From Xanthomonas translucens pv. cerealis (GTDB taxonomy: Bacteria; Pseudomonadota; Gammaproteobacteria; Xanthomonadales; Xanthomonadaceae), in contig NZ_CP038228.1 of NCBI RefSeq assembly GCF_006838285.1, forward strand, positions 1,612,001 to 1,676,000: DNA of 64,000 nt, written 5' to 3'. Below are positions 38,306-46,418 of the stretch, one piece after another. Numbering within the stretch: the stretch's first letter is position 1; each line of letters begins with the position of its first letter. The position numbers and the translations under genes were made by a program. The notes under the pieces are model-generated. The model saw nothing but the letters and a program-made list of their open reading frames with translations, had not been told where the DNA came from and did not search any database.

Positions 38306-39346
38306 ATGCCGACCTCCACCCTGCACAACGTGCGCTTTGCCGGCATGGCGACCTGCGTGCCCAAGCGCATCGTCTCCAACCTGACCGATTGCCGGCCGCA
38401 GATCCGTTCCGAGCGCGAGCGGCTGGTGCGCAACATCGGCATCGAGACCCGGCGCATGGCGCAGGAGTGGCAGTGTTTTTCCGATCTGGCGTTCGATGCC
38501 GCGCAGGGCCTGATCGAACGGCTGAAATGGCAGCGCGAGGAGATCGATGCGCTGATCGTGGTCACCCAGTCGCCGGACTATCCGATCCCGGCGACCGCGA
38601 TCATCCTGCAGGACCGGCTGGGCCTGTCGCATGCCACCGTCGCCTTCGACGTCAACCTGGGCTGCTCGGCCTATCCGTTCGGCATCAACCTGCTGGGCTC
38701 GATGATCGCCGCCGGCGGGGTCAAGAAGGGCCTGCTGCTGGTGGGCGACCGCAGCGCGAATCTGGAGGACCCGATCTTCTCCGATTCCGGCACCGCCACC
38801 GCGCTGGAATTCAGCGCCGACGCCGCGCCGATGTATTTCGACCTCAACAGCGACGGCAGCGGCTACAAGGCGATCATCCTGCCGGTGGGCGGCCATCGCG
38901 AGCCGGTCGCCATCCAGCACCTGATGCCGTTCCGCGCCGACGAGAACGATTACTGGCACCGCGGCGTGGACCTGCAGCTGGACGGCGTGGCGGTGCTGAG
39001 CTTCTCCACCCAGCGGGTGCCGCAGGCGGTGCAGAAACTGCTCGACTACACCGGCGTGTCCAAGAACGAGATCGACTACTTCGTATTCCACCAGGCCAAC
39101 CGGATGATCAACGAGACCATCCGCAAAAAGCTCGGCCTGCCGGTGGAGAAAGTGCCTTCGACCCTGCGCGACTTCGGCAACACCAGCGGCGCCTCGCTGC
39201 CGGTGACCATGACCGCGCGGATCAACAAGGAACTGGAATCGGGACGCAAGCGTGTGCTTCTGTGCGGCTTCGGCATCGGCCTGTCGTGGGGCAGCTGCCT
39301 GCTGGACATCGAGGGCGCGGTGTTTCCTGATCTGATCGAGTCGTGA
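38306..39346 (+). CDS. 3-oxoacyl-ACP synthase III (FabH-like)
   Basis: The 346-residue thiolase-fold enzyme has the KASIII triad: Cys120 in NLGCSAYPFG, His262 in FHQANRMIN and Asn292 in GNTSGASLP. It should condense an acyl-CoA or acyl-ACP with malonyl-ACP to begin a short 3-oxoacyl chain. It starts one base after the ACP gene stop. Unlike the housekeeping fabH it is embedded in the glycan operon, so its product is probably an acyl group on the flagellin sugar. Confidence 0.88.
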   Translation: MPTSTLHNVRFAGMATCVPKRIVSNLTDCRPQIRSERERLVRNIGIETRRMAQEWQCFSDLAFDAAQGLIERLKWQREEIDALIVVTQSPDYPIPATAIILQDRLGLSHATVAFDVNLGCSAYPFGINLLGSMIAAGGVKKGLLLVGDRSANLEDPIFSDSGTATALEFSADAAPMYFDLNSDGSGYKAIILPVGGHREPVAIQHLMPFRADENDYWHRGVDLQLDGVAVLSFSTQRVPQAVQKLLDYTGVSKNEIDYFVFHQANRMINETIRKKLGLPVEKVPSTLRDFGNTSGASLPVTMTARINKELESGRKRVLLCGFGIGLSWGSCLLDIEGAVFPDLIES

Positions 39347-39348
39347 GC

Positions 39349-40110
39349 ATGATGTCTGTCGCAACGACCGACGCCTTCGGGCTGCAGGGCAAGACCATCC
39401 TGATAACCGGCGCCTCCTCGGGCATCGGCGCCGCCGTGGCCGCGCTGTGTGCGCGCCTGGGCGCGACGCTGGTGCTCAACGGGCGCGACGAGGACCGCCT
39501 GCAGGCGGTCGCCGACGCGCTGCACGGCGACGGCCACCGCAGCGTTGTCGGCGACCTCACCGAAGAGACCACACGCATCCGCCTGCTGGAAGCCGCAGAG
39601 CGCTACCACGGCCTGGCCTCGTGCGCCGGCATCGCCGCGCTGGTTCCGTTCCGCATGGCCGCTGAGAAACACCTGCAACAGATGCTGGCGGTGAACTACC
39701 TGGCGCCGATCGGCCTGACCCAGCAGTTGCTGGCCAAGCGCCGGCTGCACGAGGGCGCCTCGCTGGTGTACGTCTCCGCGTTGACCGCGCGCGCCGCGCC
39801 GCAAGCCAGCGCCGGCTACGCCGGGTCCAAGGCGGCGCTGGAAGCCGCGGTGCGTTCCTTCGCGCTGGAGCAGGCCAAGCACCGTATCCGCGCCAACTGC
39901 ATCGCCCCCGGCTATGTGGATACGCCGATGCTGAGCAGGCTGGGCAGCACCGCGGACATGGACGACAAAATCGCACTGACCCCGCTGGGACGCATCGACC
40001 CCGCCGATATCGCCAACGGCGCGGCCTATCTCCTGTCCGACGCCAGCCGCTGGATCACCCGCAGCACCCTGACCATCGACGGCGGGCTGTCCCTGCCGAT
40101 CCGCCTATGA
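39349..40110 (+). CDS. Short-chain dehydrogenase/reductase, first of two
   Basis: The protein of about 253 residues has the Rossmann motif TGASSGIG near the start, NYLAP, and the YxxxK pair in SAGYAGSKAAL. It ends with the DGGLSLP typical of FabG-like reductases. It likely reduces a 3-oxoacyl-ACP or a keto group on the glycan precursor. The start is unclear: GTG 39343 overlaps the KASIII stop, ATG 39349 and ATG 39352 follow at once. It overlaps the next reductase by four bases. Confidence 0.85.
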   Translation: MMSVATTDAFGLQGKTILITGASSGIGAAVAALCARLGATLVLNGRDEDRLQAVADALHGDGHRSVVGDLTEETTRIRLLEAAERYHGLASCAGIAALVPFRMAAEKHLQQMLAVNYLAPIGLTQQLLAKRRLHEGASLVYVSALTARAAPQASAGYAGSKAALEAAVRSFALEQAKHRIRANCIAPGYVDTPMLSRLGSTADMDDKIALTPLGRIDPADIANGAAYLLSDASRWITRSTLTIDGGLSLPIRL

Positions 40111-40886
40111 ACCTGGAGACCCCGATGTCCGTTGCGGAAACACCCGCCGCGCTGCTGCAGACGCTGTACGGCGTGCACGGCAAGACCATCCTGGTGACCG
40201 GTGCCTCCAAGGGCATCGGCGAGGCGGTGGCCAAGGCTTGCGCCGGCGCCGGTGCGCGTCTGCTGGTCGCCGGCCGCGACCTGCCGCGGCTGCAGGCCCT
40301 GCTGCAGACGCTGCCGGGCGACGGTCACCGCCTGTTCGCCGGCGACCTTTGCGATGCGGACACCGTGCAACGCCTGGCGGTGGAGAGCGGTCCGCTGGAT
40401 GGCGTGGTGCATAGCGCCGGCATCCGTGGCCTGTCGCCGATGAAACTGGTCAGCGAGCGCTTCCTCAGCGAGGTGATGACGATCAACTACATCGCGCCGA
40501 CGATGCTCACCCGGCATCTGCTCGCGCGCCAGGCGTTGCGCCCGGGCGGTTCCATCGTCTTCCTCTCCTCCATCGCCGCGCTCACCGGCACGGTCGGCGT
40601 CGGCCCCTACGCCGGCTCAAAGGCGGCGCTGATCGGCATGCTGCGGCCGCTGGCGCTGGAACTGGCACGGCGCCGGATCCGCGCCAATGCGCTGTGCCCG
40701 GGCTTGGTCGAGACATCGCTGATCAACGAGGACAAGGCCTGGTTCGAGGAAAGCCGCAAGCGCTATCCGCTGGGCATCGGCGACCCCAAAGACGTGGCCC
40801 TGGCCTGCCTGTACTTCCTCTCCGACGCCAGCAGCAAGGTCACTGGCCAAGCCTTCAGTATGGACGGCGGCGTGGAGTTCGCATGA
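40107..40886 (+). CDS. Short-chain dehydrogenase/reductase, second of two
   Basis: The 259-residue protein shows TGASKGIG, NYIAP, the catalytic serines in LSSIAALTG, YAGSK and the C-terminal SMDGGVEFA. It is related to its neighbour, and the pair probably arose by duplication. Two reductases beside one KASIII suggest two separate reduction steps or two substrates. It is linked by ATGA overlaps to the genes on both sides. Confidence 0.86.
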   Translation: MNLETPMSVAETPAALLQTLYGVHGKTILVTGASKGIGEAVAKACAGAGARLLVAGRDLPRLQALLQTLPGDGHRLFAGDLCDADTVQRLAVESGPLDGVVHSAGIRGLSPMKLVSERFLSEVMTINYIAPTMLTRHLLARQALRPGGSIVFLSSIAALTGTVGVGPYAGSKAALIGMLRPLALELARRRIRANALCPGLVETSLINEDKAWFEESRKRYPLGIGDPKDVALACLYFLSDASSKVTGQAFSMDGGVEFA

Positions 40887-41530
40887 GCCAGGCGCCTCCG
40901 CAGCACGTGCTGATCGTCGGTGCCGGCGGCTTCGGCCGCGGCATCGCGGCGATGGCCTGCAACGACGATCCGGGCTATGGGCAGGCCTGGGACATCAAGG
41001 GCTTTCTCGATAGCCGCAGCGCCCTGGGGGCCGGCCTGCGCTGGCCGCTGCTCGGCGACCCGGATACCTACCAGCCGGAACCCGGTGACCTGTTCGTGTG
41101 CGCGCTCGGGGACCCGGCCGCACGCCGACGCTACAGCCAGCCGCTGCTGGATCGCGGCGCCGACTTCATGGTGCTGCGCCCGCGCCTGCGCGAAGCGTCG
41201 GAAACGCCGATCGGCCGCGGCAGCCTGTTCGAGGTCGGCGTGTCGATCGGCGCGGACAGCCGCATCGGCGCGTTCGTCACCATCCTCGCCACCACCATCG
41301 TCGGCCACGACGTGGTCATCGGCGATTACGTGCAGATCGGCAACTTCGTGTTCGTCGGCGGCGGCGCGCGCATCGGCAACGACGTGGTCATCCACCCGCA
41401 CGCCACCGTGCTGCCCGGCATCACGGTCGGCGACGGCGCGGTGATCGGCGCCGGCAGCGTGGTGGTCAAGGACGTGCCGCCCCATGTCACCGTCGCCGGA
41501 AACCCGGCGCGTACCATCTTCAGCCGCTGA
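40883..41530 (+). CDS. NeuD/PglD-type sugar O- or N-acyltransferase
   Basis: The 215-residue protein has the N-terminal nucleotide-sugar binding fold (VLIVGAGGFGRGIAAMA) and a left-handed beta-helix of hexapeptide repeats (about 105-205: IGADSRIGAFVTILATTIVGHDVVIGD), ending with the GNPARTI typical of the family. It probably transfers an acyl group to the amine made by the VioA-like enzyme. The donor could be the acyl-ACP made by this operon, but CoA donors are usual in the family. ATGA overlap with the preceding reductase. Confidence 0.86.
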   Translation: MSQAPPQHVLIVGAGGFGRGIAAMACNDDPGYGQAWDIKGFLDSRSALGAGLRWPLLGDPDTYQPEPGDLFVCALGDPAARRRYSQPLLDRGADFMVLRPRLREASETPIGRGSLFEVGVSIGADSRIGAFVTILATTIVGHDVVIGDYVQIGNFVFVGGGARIGNDVVIHPHATVLPGITVGDGAVIGAGSVVVKDVPPHVTVAGNPARTIFSR

Positions 41531-41555
41531 CCACGCGCGCAGGACGCCTTTCCGC

Positions 41556-42695
41556 ATGACCCGCCACGCTCTCGACGCCGAGCACTACATCAGCCCGCAG
41601 AGCCTGCGCCTGGAACAGCAGCGGCTGTTCGGCAAGCTGTGGATCTTCGTCGGCTTCGCCTCAATGGTGCGCGAGCGCAACCAGTTCTTCGCGCGTCAGG
41701 TGGCCGGCGTGCCGGTGCTGGTGCAGCGCACCGAGGCCGGCATCCGCGCTTTCCTCAATCAGTGCCCGCACCGGCAGTCGGCGATCCAGACCGAATCGCA
41801 CGGCAAGCGCCCGCTGGTCTGTCCGTACCACGCCTGGTCGTTCGGCGCCGAGGGCGAGCTGCGCGGGCTGCCCAACTCCGGCCTATACCAATTCACCGCC
41901 GAGGAGAAGGCCGGGATCTGCCTGACCAAGCTGCATCTGCAGCAGGTCGGCGAATTGCTGTTCGTGAACATGGCCGAGCAGCCGCTGCCGCTGCAAGAGC
42001 AGTTCGCGCCGGCGTTCCTTGAGAACCTGCGCGCGGCGGCCTCGCACGTGGATGCGCAATTGATCTACAGCTGCCACCGGGTGCGCTACAACTGGAAACT
42101 CAACATGGAGAACGTGAAGGACTACAACCATATCCCGTTCATCCATCCCAAGACCTTCAATCCGCTGATGACCGCCGCGCCCAAGCCGTCGGCGCACGTC
42201 GAGCGGCTGGCCGAGGTGCCCTCGGCGATCGAGCAGCTGCTGCAGGGGCGCGCGCGCGCGCCGCTGCACGCGCTGAGCTTTCCGGCCAAGGCCGAGATCG
42301 CGGCGCAGGACCACTGGTACCGCCCACTGTGCGAGCGCTACGGCGAGGATTCGGCGTTTTACAACTGGTTCCTGTACCCGAATGTGAACTTCTACAGCGT
42401 GCGCGGCGACTCCTTTGTGCTGCAGCAGTACGATCCGGTTTCGCCGCACGAGACCGACTATCACCTGTGGGTGGCGACCGCCCGGCGCAGGAGCGAGCGC
42501 ACCGACTTCACCGCCCTGCTGAGCACGCTGATGCGCATCGAGCACCAGGTGATCGCCGAGGACACGGCGGTGCTGGAACGGCTGCAGGCCGGCCTGGGTG
42601 CGCATTCGCGCCCCTTCATGCACGGCGACTACGAGACCGAGCTGGTGCGCCAGCATCTGTGGTACCGCGCCAACGTGCTGGAGCAACCGGCATGA
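41556..42695 (+). CDS. Rieske-type non-heme iron oxygenase, alpha-subunit-like
   Basis: The 379-residue protein has a Rieske 2Fe-2S site (Cys70, His72, Cys89, His92 in CPHR and CPYHAW) and a catalytic domain with the mononuclear iron ligands in NVKDYNHIPFIH (about 185-200). It belongs to the ring-hydroxylating oxygenase fold and should hydroxylate or demethylate a small organic group using a reductase from elsewhere. In a flagellin sugar operon its substrate is probably the acyl decoration or its precursor. ATG 41556 is the start. It overlaps the next gene by four bases. Confidence 0.85.
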   Translation: MTRHALDAEHYISPQSLRLEQQRLFGKLWIFVGFASMVRERNQFFARQVAGVPVLVQRTEAGIRAFLNQCPHRQSAIQTESHGKRPLVCPYHAWSFGAEGELRGLPNSGLYQFTAEEKAGICLTKLHLQQVGELLFVNMAEQPLPLQEQFAPAFLENLRAAASHVDAQLIYSCHRVRYNWKLNMENVKDYNHIPFIHPKTFNPLMTAAPKPSAHVERLAEVPSAIEQLLQGRARAPLHALSFPAKAEIAAQDHWYRPLCERYGEDSAFYNWFLYPNVNFYSVRGDSFVLQQYDPVSPHETDYHLWVATARRRSERTDFTALLSTLMRIEHQVIAEDTAVLERLQAGLGAHSRPFMHGDYETELVRQHLWYRANVLEQPA

Positions 42696-43309
42696 AGACG
42701 CTGGTGCTGATCGGCCTGGGTCATGCGCTGGAGCAGGCGCAACGCACCGCGCAAGCCTGCGGCCTGGCGCACGTGGGCATTGCCCTGGAATCGCCGGACC
42801 GCTACAACTTCGACCTGAACGCCCTGCACGCCAGCCATCCGCCCGCGGCAACCAACGTGTTCGTCGCCATGGACGAACGCGCAGTGAACCAGTCGCGGCA
42901 CAGGCTGCTCGCCGACGTGCGCCTGGCCGGCTACGGCAGCATCGACCTGGTGTGGCCGCAGGCGCACATCGATGCCGGCGTGCGCCTGCTCGGCAACGTG
43001 CATGTGGGACCGGGCTGCAACCTGGCGGCCGGCAGCAACATCGGCGCCGGCAGCTGGCTAGAACGCCAGGTGATGGTCGAACAGGACGTGCGCGTCGGCG
43101 CCTGCGTCACCCTGAATGCCGGCGTGCACCTTGGCCGCGGCACACAGATCGGCCAGGGTAGCACCCTGGGCGGCGGCAGCATGACCCGCAGCGGCGCCAG
43201 GATCGGCCGGCACTGCGAATGGTTGCTGCCCGGCACCCTGCCGGATGTGCTGCAGGACCGCTGCTTCTACGACGCACTGATGCCTGGTGGAGCCCGGATC
43301 CTGCGTTGA
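42692..43309 (+). CDS. Second hexapeptide-repeat (NeuD-like) acyltransferase
   Basis: The 205-residue protein has an N-terminal Rossmann-like part (TLVLIGLGHALEQAQ) and a C-terminal beta-helix (about 95-190: AGVRLLGNVHVGPGCNLAAGSNIGAG). It is shorter and more divergent than the NeuD-like enzyme two genes upstream, and the N-terminal motif is weaker. It is the last gene of the coupled operon and likely adds or moves a second acyl group. The following 600 bases have no clear gene. Confidence 0.75.
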   Translation: MKTLVLIGLGHALEQAQRTAQACGLAHVGIALESPDRYNFDLNALHASHPPAATNVFVAMDERAVNQSRHRLLADVRLAGYGSIDLVWPQAHIDAGVRLLGNVHVGPGCNLAAGSNIGAGSWLERQVMVEQDVRVGACVTLNAGVHLGRGTQIGQGSTLGGGSMTRSGARIGRHCEWLLPGTLPDVLQDRCFYDALMPGGARILR

Positions 43310-43917
43310 TCCTAACGCCGCGCTCTACGCAACAGCAATTGCAACGATCTGATCTCATGCTGCATCGCACCAGCAATATGGCATCGCCTGGCCTGTCCGA
43401 TTCAGTACGGCTGAACCCAAACGCCGCTGCGCAAGCTGGGATGCATGCACAGTTTACGTCTCGCGTGCTTCGCTAGGATCAATCATCCGCAGTGTTCGCG
43501 GCGCGACCTGACCACGCTACGAAGCGACGCGCAGCCAACCCCTATTTTCATCACTCGCGCGCCCGCGAGGCGCGCCCCTTTCGAGTGAAGCCATGACCGA
43601 CCCTCTGGCCGCGCTTCAGCGCGAGCGGACCTGATCGATGCTTGCAAACGCGCCGGCGGTGCAATGTTTCTGCCCCCCAATTTTTACCTAGCGAAAGTCT
43701 TCGCCGCCGCTGCGGCCGCTGCATTGCGCGCAAGGCTCCCGGCGTCCAGATCGTCGCAGTGGTCGACGTACTGGATGCGAAAGCCACGCCGGTCAACGGC
43801 TTCGATGCAGCACTGCCGACGGACAACAATTTCAGACTAATTACTGCTGCGATCCCAGATTGTTGAGCTGCGCGAAGCACGTACGACGCCGCGCCATCTT
43901 TAGAAGGGGATTTTCAC
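43310..43917. other. Long gap with a possible gene remnant
   Basis: About 600 bases without an intact gene. Base composition falls from the GC-rich level of the operon toward that of the low-GC gene that follows. The only protein-like piece is the broken frame at 43664-43866, listed separately. No promoter of the sigma54 or sigma28 form was found here, so expression of the gene that follows is unexplained. Confidence 0.5.
43664..43866 (+). pseudogene. Possible remnant of a methyltransferase-type gene with a frameshift
   Basis: A frame from ATG 43664 encodes a short Ala-rich stretch, then coding character moves to another frame that reads GVQIVAVVDVLDAKATPVNG and ends at the TGA at 43864-43866. 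That second piece faintly resembles the NVIAIVDDFLHERQSHIFG segment of the FkbM protein encoded just downstream. It may be what is left of a native GC-rich homologue that the low-GC gene replaced. The similarity is short and judged by eye. Confidence 0.25.
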
Positions 43918-45228
43918 ATGTATCCATTTCTTTCCAGGCAAACGCTCGCAAAAGATGTCTTGAAGTTGCGCGACCTGCTTTTGCGACCCAACGGACCTTT
44001 CCCCGCTTGGCTTGACCAGTCCCCCACAGACTTTCTGGCAAGCAAGAAATTCGTCGTTTGCGGATCGGTTTGCCGCCCAGAAATCCGCGTGCTGGCGAAG
44101 TCTGCAAATGTCATCGCCATCGTCGACGACTTCCTGCATGAGCGTCAAAGCCATATCTTTGGAGTTCCTTTAATCAGCTCCGACACTTGGGTGAGCCTAG
44201 CTGGGGGTCACTCGGATATCGTGTCCTGCATCCTTACTCCAGGCGGCACGGCATTCCAGCACTTCACCAAAGTCGCCAATCAGTGGAACTTGCCGACCCT
44301 CCTTCCTTTGCAATTCCTGCATTTGCTGAAATCAAGCAATATTGACCACGGCGGAGAAGCGGGGCGTTTTTTCTTGTATGGCTATGAATTCTTCAGTCAC
44401 ACTATTGAGAATGCTGATCGGCTCGTCGAATTGAGCGACTACTTGGTCGACGACTACTCTCGCACCACATGGCTATGCATCCTCCTTTATCGAATGACAT
44501 TAAATCCTTTCTACCTTGAAGCATGTGCCGTCGGCCACAACAGCGAAAAATTCAACCTAAATTCCTATTCCATAAATCGTCAATTCTTTGATTTCAATAA
44601 TCAGGAAGTCTATGTCGATGGCGGCGCATTCGACGGCGACACTATCGAGAGTTTCTTGCGCGCCTGCATGGGAAATTTTAAGAAAATTCACTCTTTTGAG
44701 CCTTCCAGATACAACAACCAACTGATTCGCAAACGCCTTAGTGCACTACAGGATCAGTATCTACAGCCATTACGGTCGTCCGTCATTCTGCACGAAAATG
44801 GATTATGGGACAGCAATACGATCCTGAAGTTCAATCCAGGCCAAACCGTTCCTATTTTCGAAGGTACCGGGATCGCCCAAACCCAATCCGCTCACCTGGT
44901 GGAATCGAATATAGTTAGTCACATATATGAAAATTCGCGTGAAGACGACGTCTCGACAACCGTACCTGTTACAACTATCGATGATGCCACGGAAGAAACG
45001 GCAACATTCATAAAACTGGAAATCGAGGGATCAGAACTAAAAGCAGTTCATGGCGCAAAAAAAACAATAGAAAAGAATCGTCCGCAGATGGCCATTTCCA
45101 TCTACCATAAGCCCGAGGATTTATTGACACTAACGAACTTCGTCTTAGAGACAGACAAAGATTACAAGCTCGGCTTTCGGCAGCATAACCGCTTATGCCC
45201 TGATGCAATGGTTCTGTATTGCTTTTAG
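43918..45228 (+). CDS. FkbM-family methyltransferase, low GC, probably acquired
   Basis: The 436-residue protein has a C-terminal SAM-dependent domain (about 235-435) with VYVDGGAFDGDTI, KIHSFEPS, VTTIDDA and KLEIEGSELKAVHGA, all FkbM features. The N-terminal half (about 40-110) contains a Rossmann-like segment (KFVVCGSVC..VIAIVDDF). FkbM enzymes O-methylate sugars and polyketides, which suits a glycan island. The gene is clearly poorer in GC (near 47% by eye) than its neighbours, with AT-rich codons such as AAA and ATA, so it is probably a recent import. AAGGGG precedes ATG 43918. Confidence 0.85.
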   Translation: MYPFLSRQTLAKDVLKLRDLLLRPNGPFPAWLDQSPTDFLASKKFVVCGSVCRPEIRVLAKSANVIAIVDDFLHERQSHIFGVPLISSDTWVSLAGGHSDIVSCILTPGGTAFQHFTKVANQWNLPTLLPLQFLHLLKSSNIDHGGEAGRFFLYGYEFFSHTIENADRLVELSDYLVDDYSRTTWLCILLYRMTLNPFYLEACAVGHNSEKFNLNSYSINRQFFDFNNQEVYVDGGAFDGDTIESFLRACMGNFKKIHSFEPSRYNNQLIRKRLSALQDQYLQPLRSSVILHENGLWDSNTILKFNPGQTVPIFEGTGIAQTQSAHLVESNIVSHIYENSREDDVSTTVPVTTIDDATEETATFIKLEIEGSELKAVHGAKKTIEKNRPQMAISIYHKPEDLLTLTNFVLETDKDYKLGFRQHNRLCPDAMVLYCF

Positions 45229-45492
45229 GAAAGGCATGAACAAAGCAGCCTGACATGCCACAATGGCTCACCAACCACCTTTCGCAGCACTTTCGATTTA
45301 CGTCTGCACCGTCTTCTGTTGCGTCAAATGGACGCCGAGCCTGGCAACCTGATCGCGACGCTCCTGCAATGAAAGGATCTCAAGAACCACGACCGCGAAA
45401 AATTTTTTGAAATAATTTTGCACCCCATTACACATAGTGAAGGAATTCACATACCCCAGTCGGTCAGGCGTTAGCCAGAAGCCTGATGCAGT
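45229..45492. other. AT-richer gap with possible promoter, no gene
   Basis: No gene is supported. The segment contains an AT-rich patch at about 45398-45420 with TTGAAATAATTTTG, which could be part of a sigma70-type promoter, reading toward the insertion sequence. It lies between the low-GC methyltransferase and the insertion sequence, and its base composition matches the acquired segment. Confidence 0.35.
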
Positions 45493-46329
45493 TAAGAGCC
45501 ACCACTTTGCGGTGATGGCTCACCGCAAAGAAATCAGCATAGCGCTGTGGAAGCGCATCCACCCCTTGATCCCGGTCGTGCCGCCTTCGCCCAAGGGCGG
45601 TAGGCCGCGCGTAGACGACCAAAGCGCACTCAGCGGCATCGTGTACGTGCTGCGCACTGGCATCGCGTGGGAGGATCTGCCCCAGGAACTTGGCTACGGC
45701 AGCGGCATGACCTGCTGGCGCCGATTGCGTGACTGGCAGGCCGCGGGTGTATGGCACCGTCTGCATCAGGTGTTGCTGGCCGAACTTCGCCGCGCCGACC
45801 GGCTCGATTTCAGCCGGGCCAGCCTGGACGCGGCCAGCGTGGCCTCCCCCCGGGGGGCGCCTATACGGGGCCGAACCCGACCGACCGCGGCAAACGCGGC
45901 AGCAAGCGGCACGTGATCACGGATCGGCACGGCGTTCCCCTGGCGTTCTGCGTGACCGGGGCCAACCGGCACGATTCGGTCGTGTTCGAGGAACTGGTCG
46001 ATGCATTGCCCTCCATTGCCGGCAAACCTGGACGGCCACGACGCTGGCCGGACAAGCTGCATGCCGACAAGGCCTACGACATGGATCGGTGCCGGGACCA
46101 CCTGAAGCGACGAGGGATGACCCCACGCATCGCCCGCAAGGGCGTGGAACGCAACGATCACCTGGGCCGATACCGCTGGGTAGTTGAACGCACGCATGCC
46201 TGGTTTGCCGGCATGGGAAAACTGCGGACCCGCTTCGAACGCCGGATTGATATCCACCTGGCTTTGCTGTCCATGGCCTGTTGCGTCATCTGCCTACGGC
46301 GACTTCCAGAGTTTTGTTAGCCGCTCTTA
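45493..46329. mobile_element. IS5-family (IS427-type) insertion sequence
   Basis: An element of about 835 bases with one transposase gene in two frames. The ends share an inverted TAAGAGC (45493-45499 on the left; GCTCTTA at 46323-46329 on the right), followed by weaker matches. The flanks TTAA (45492-45495) and TTAG (46327-46330) could be a target duplication with one change. The right end lies only 38 bases before the -24 box of the glycosyltransferase promoter. Exact ends are uncertain by a few bases. Confidence 0.75.
45515..46320 (+). CDS. IS5/IS427-type transposase in two frames (-1 shift)
   Basis: The first frame (45515-45916) encodes the N-terminal half (ALWKRIHPLIPVV, RTGIAWEDLPQELGYGSG, LDAASV with the first catalytic Asp). 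The second frame (45751-46320) gives the rest (TGPNPTDRGKRGSKRHVITD, TGANRHDS with the second Asp, ADKAYD, WVVERTHAWF with the Glu). A -1 shift at the C6G6 run (45846-45857) would join them into a 268-residue DDE transposase of normal length. IS427-type elements often use programmed frameshifting, so the element may be active; a true mutation is the other possibility. Confidence 0.8.
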
Positions 46330-46367
46330 GTCAGGCGCCCCCCCCTTTCGGTGTAACAACATTGGGT

Positions 46368-46383
46368 TGGCATGACTATTGCA
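46368..46383 (+). promoter_or_regulatory. sigma54 promoter of the large glycosyltransferase gene
   Basis: TGGCAT (46368-46373), spacer GACTA, TTGCA (46379-46383). The spacing is exact and both boxes are close to consensus. Transcription would start near 46394, so ATG 46392 cannot be the start codon and ATG 46419 is favoured. The promoter survives intact beside the insertion sequence, but activator sites further upstream may have been moved away. Confidence 0.85.
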
Positions 46384-46418
46384 TCCTGGGTATGCCCTTT
46401 TTGGATGACGATGTCTTC

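Noticed and set aside
46281..46418. N-terminal extension of the glycosyltransferase into the insertion sequence
   Set aside because: The first bases belong to the transposase gene in another frame, and the sigma54 promoter places the transcript start after them.
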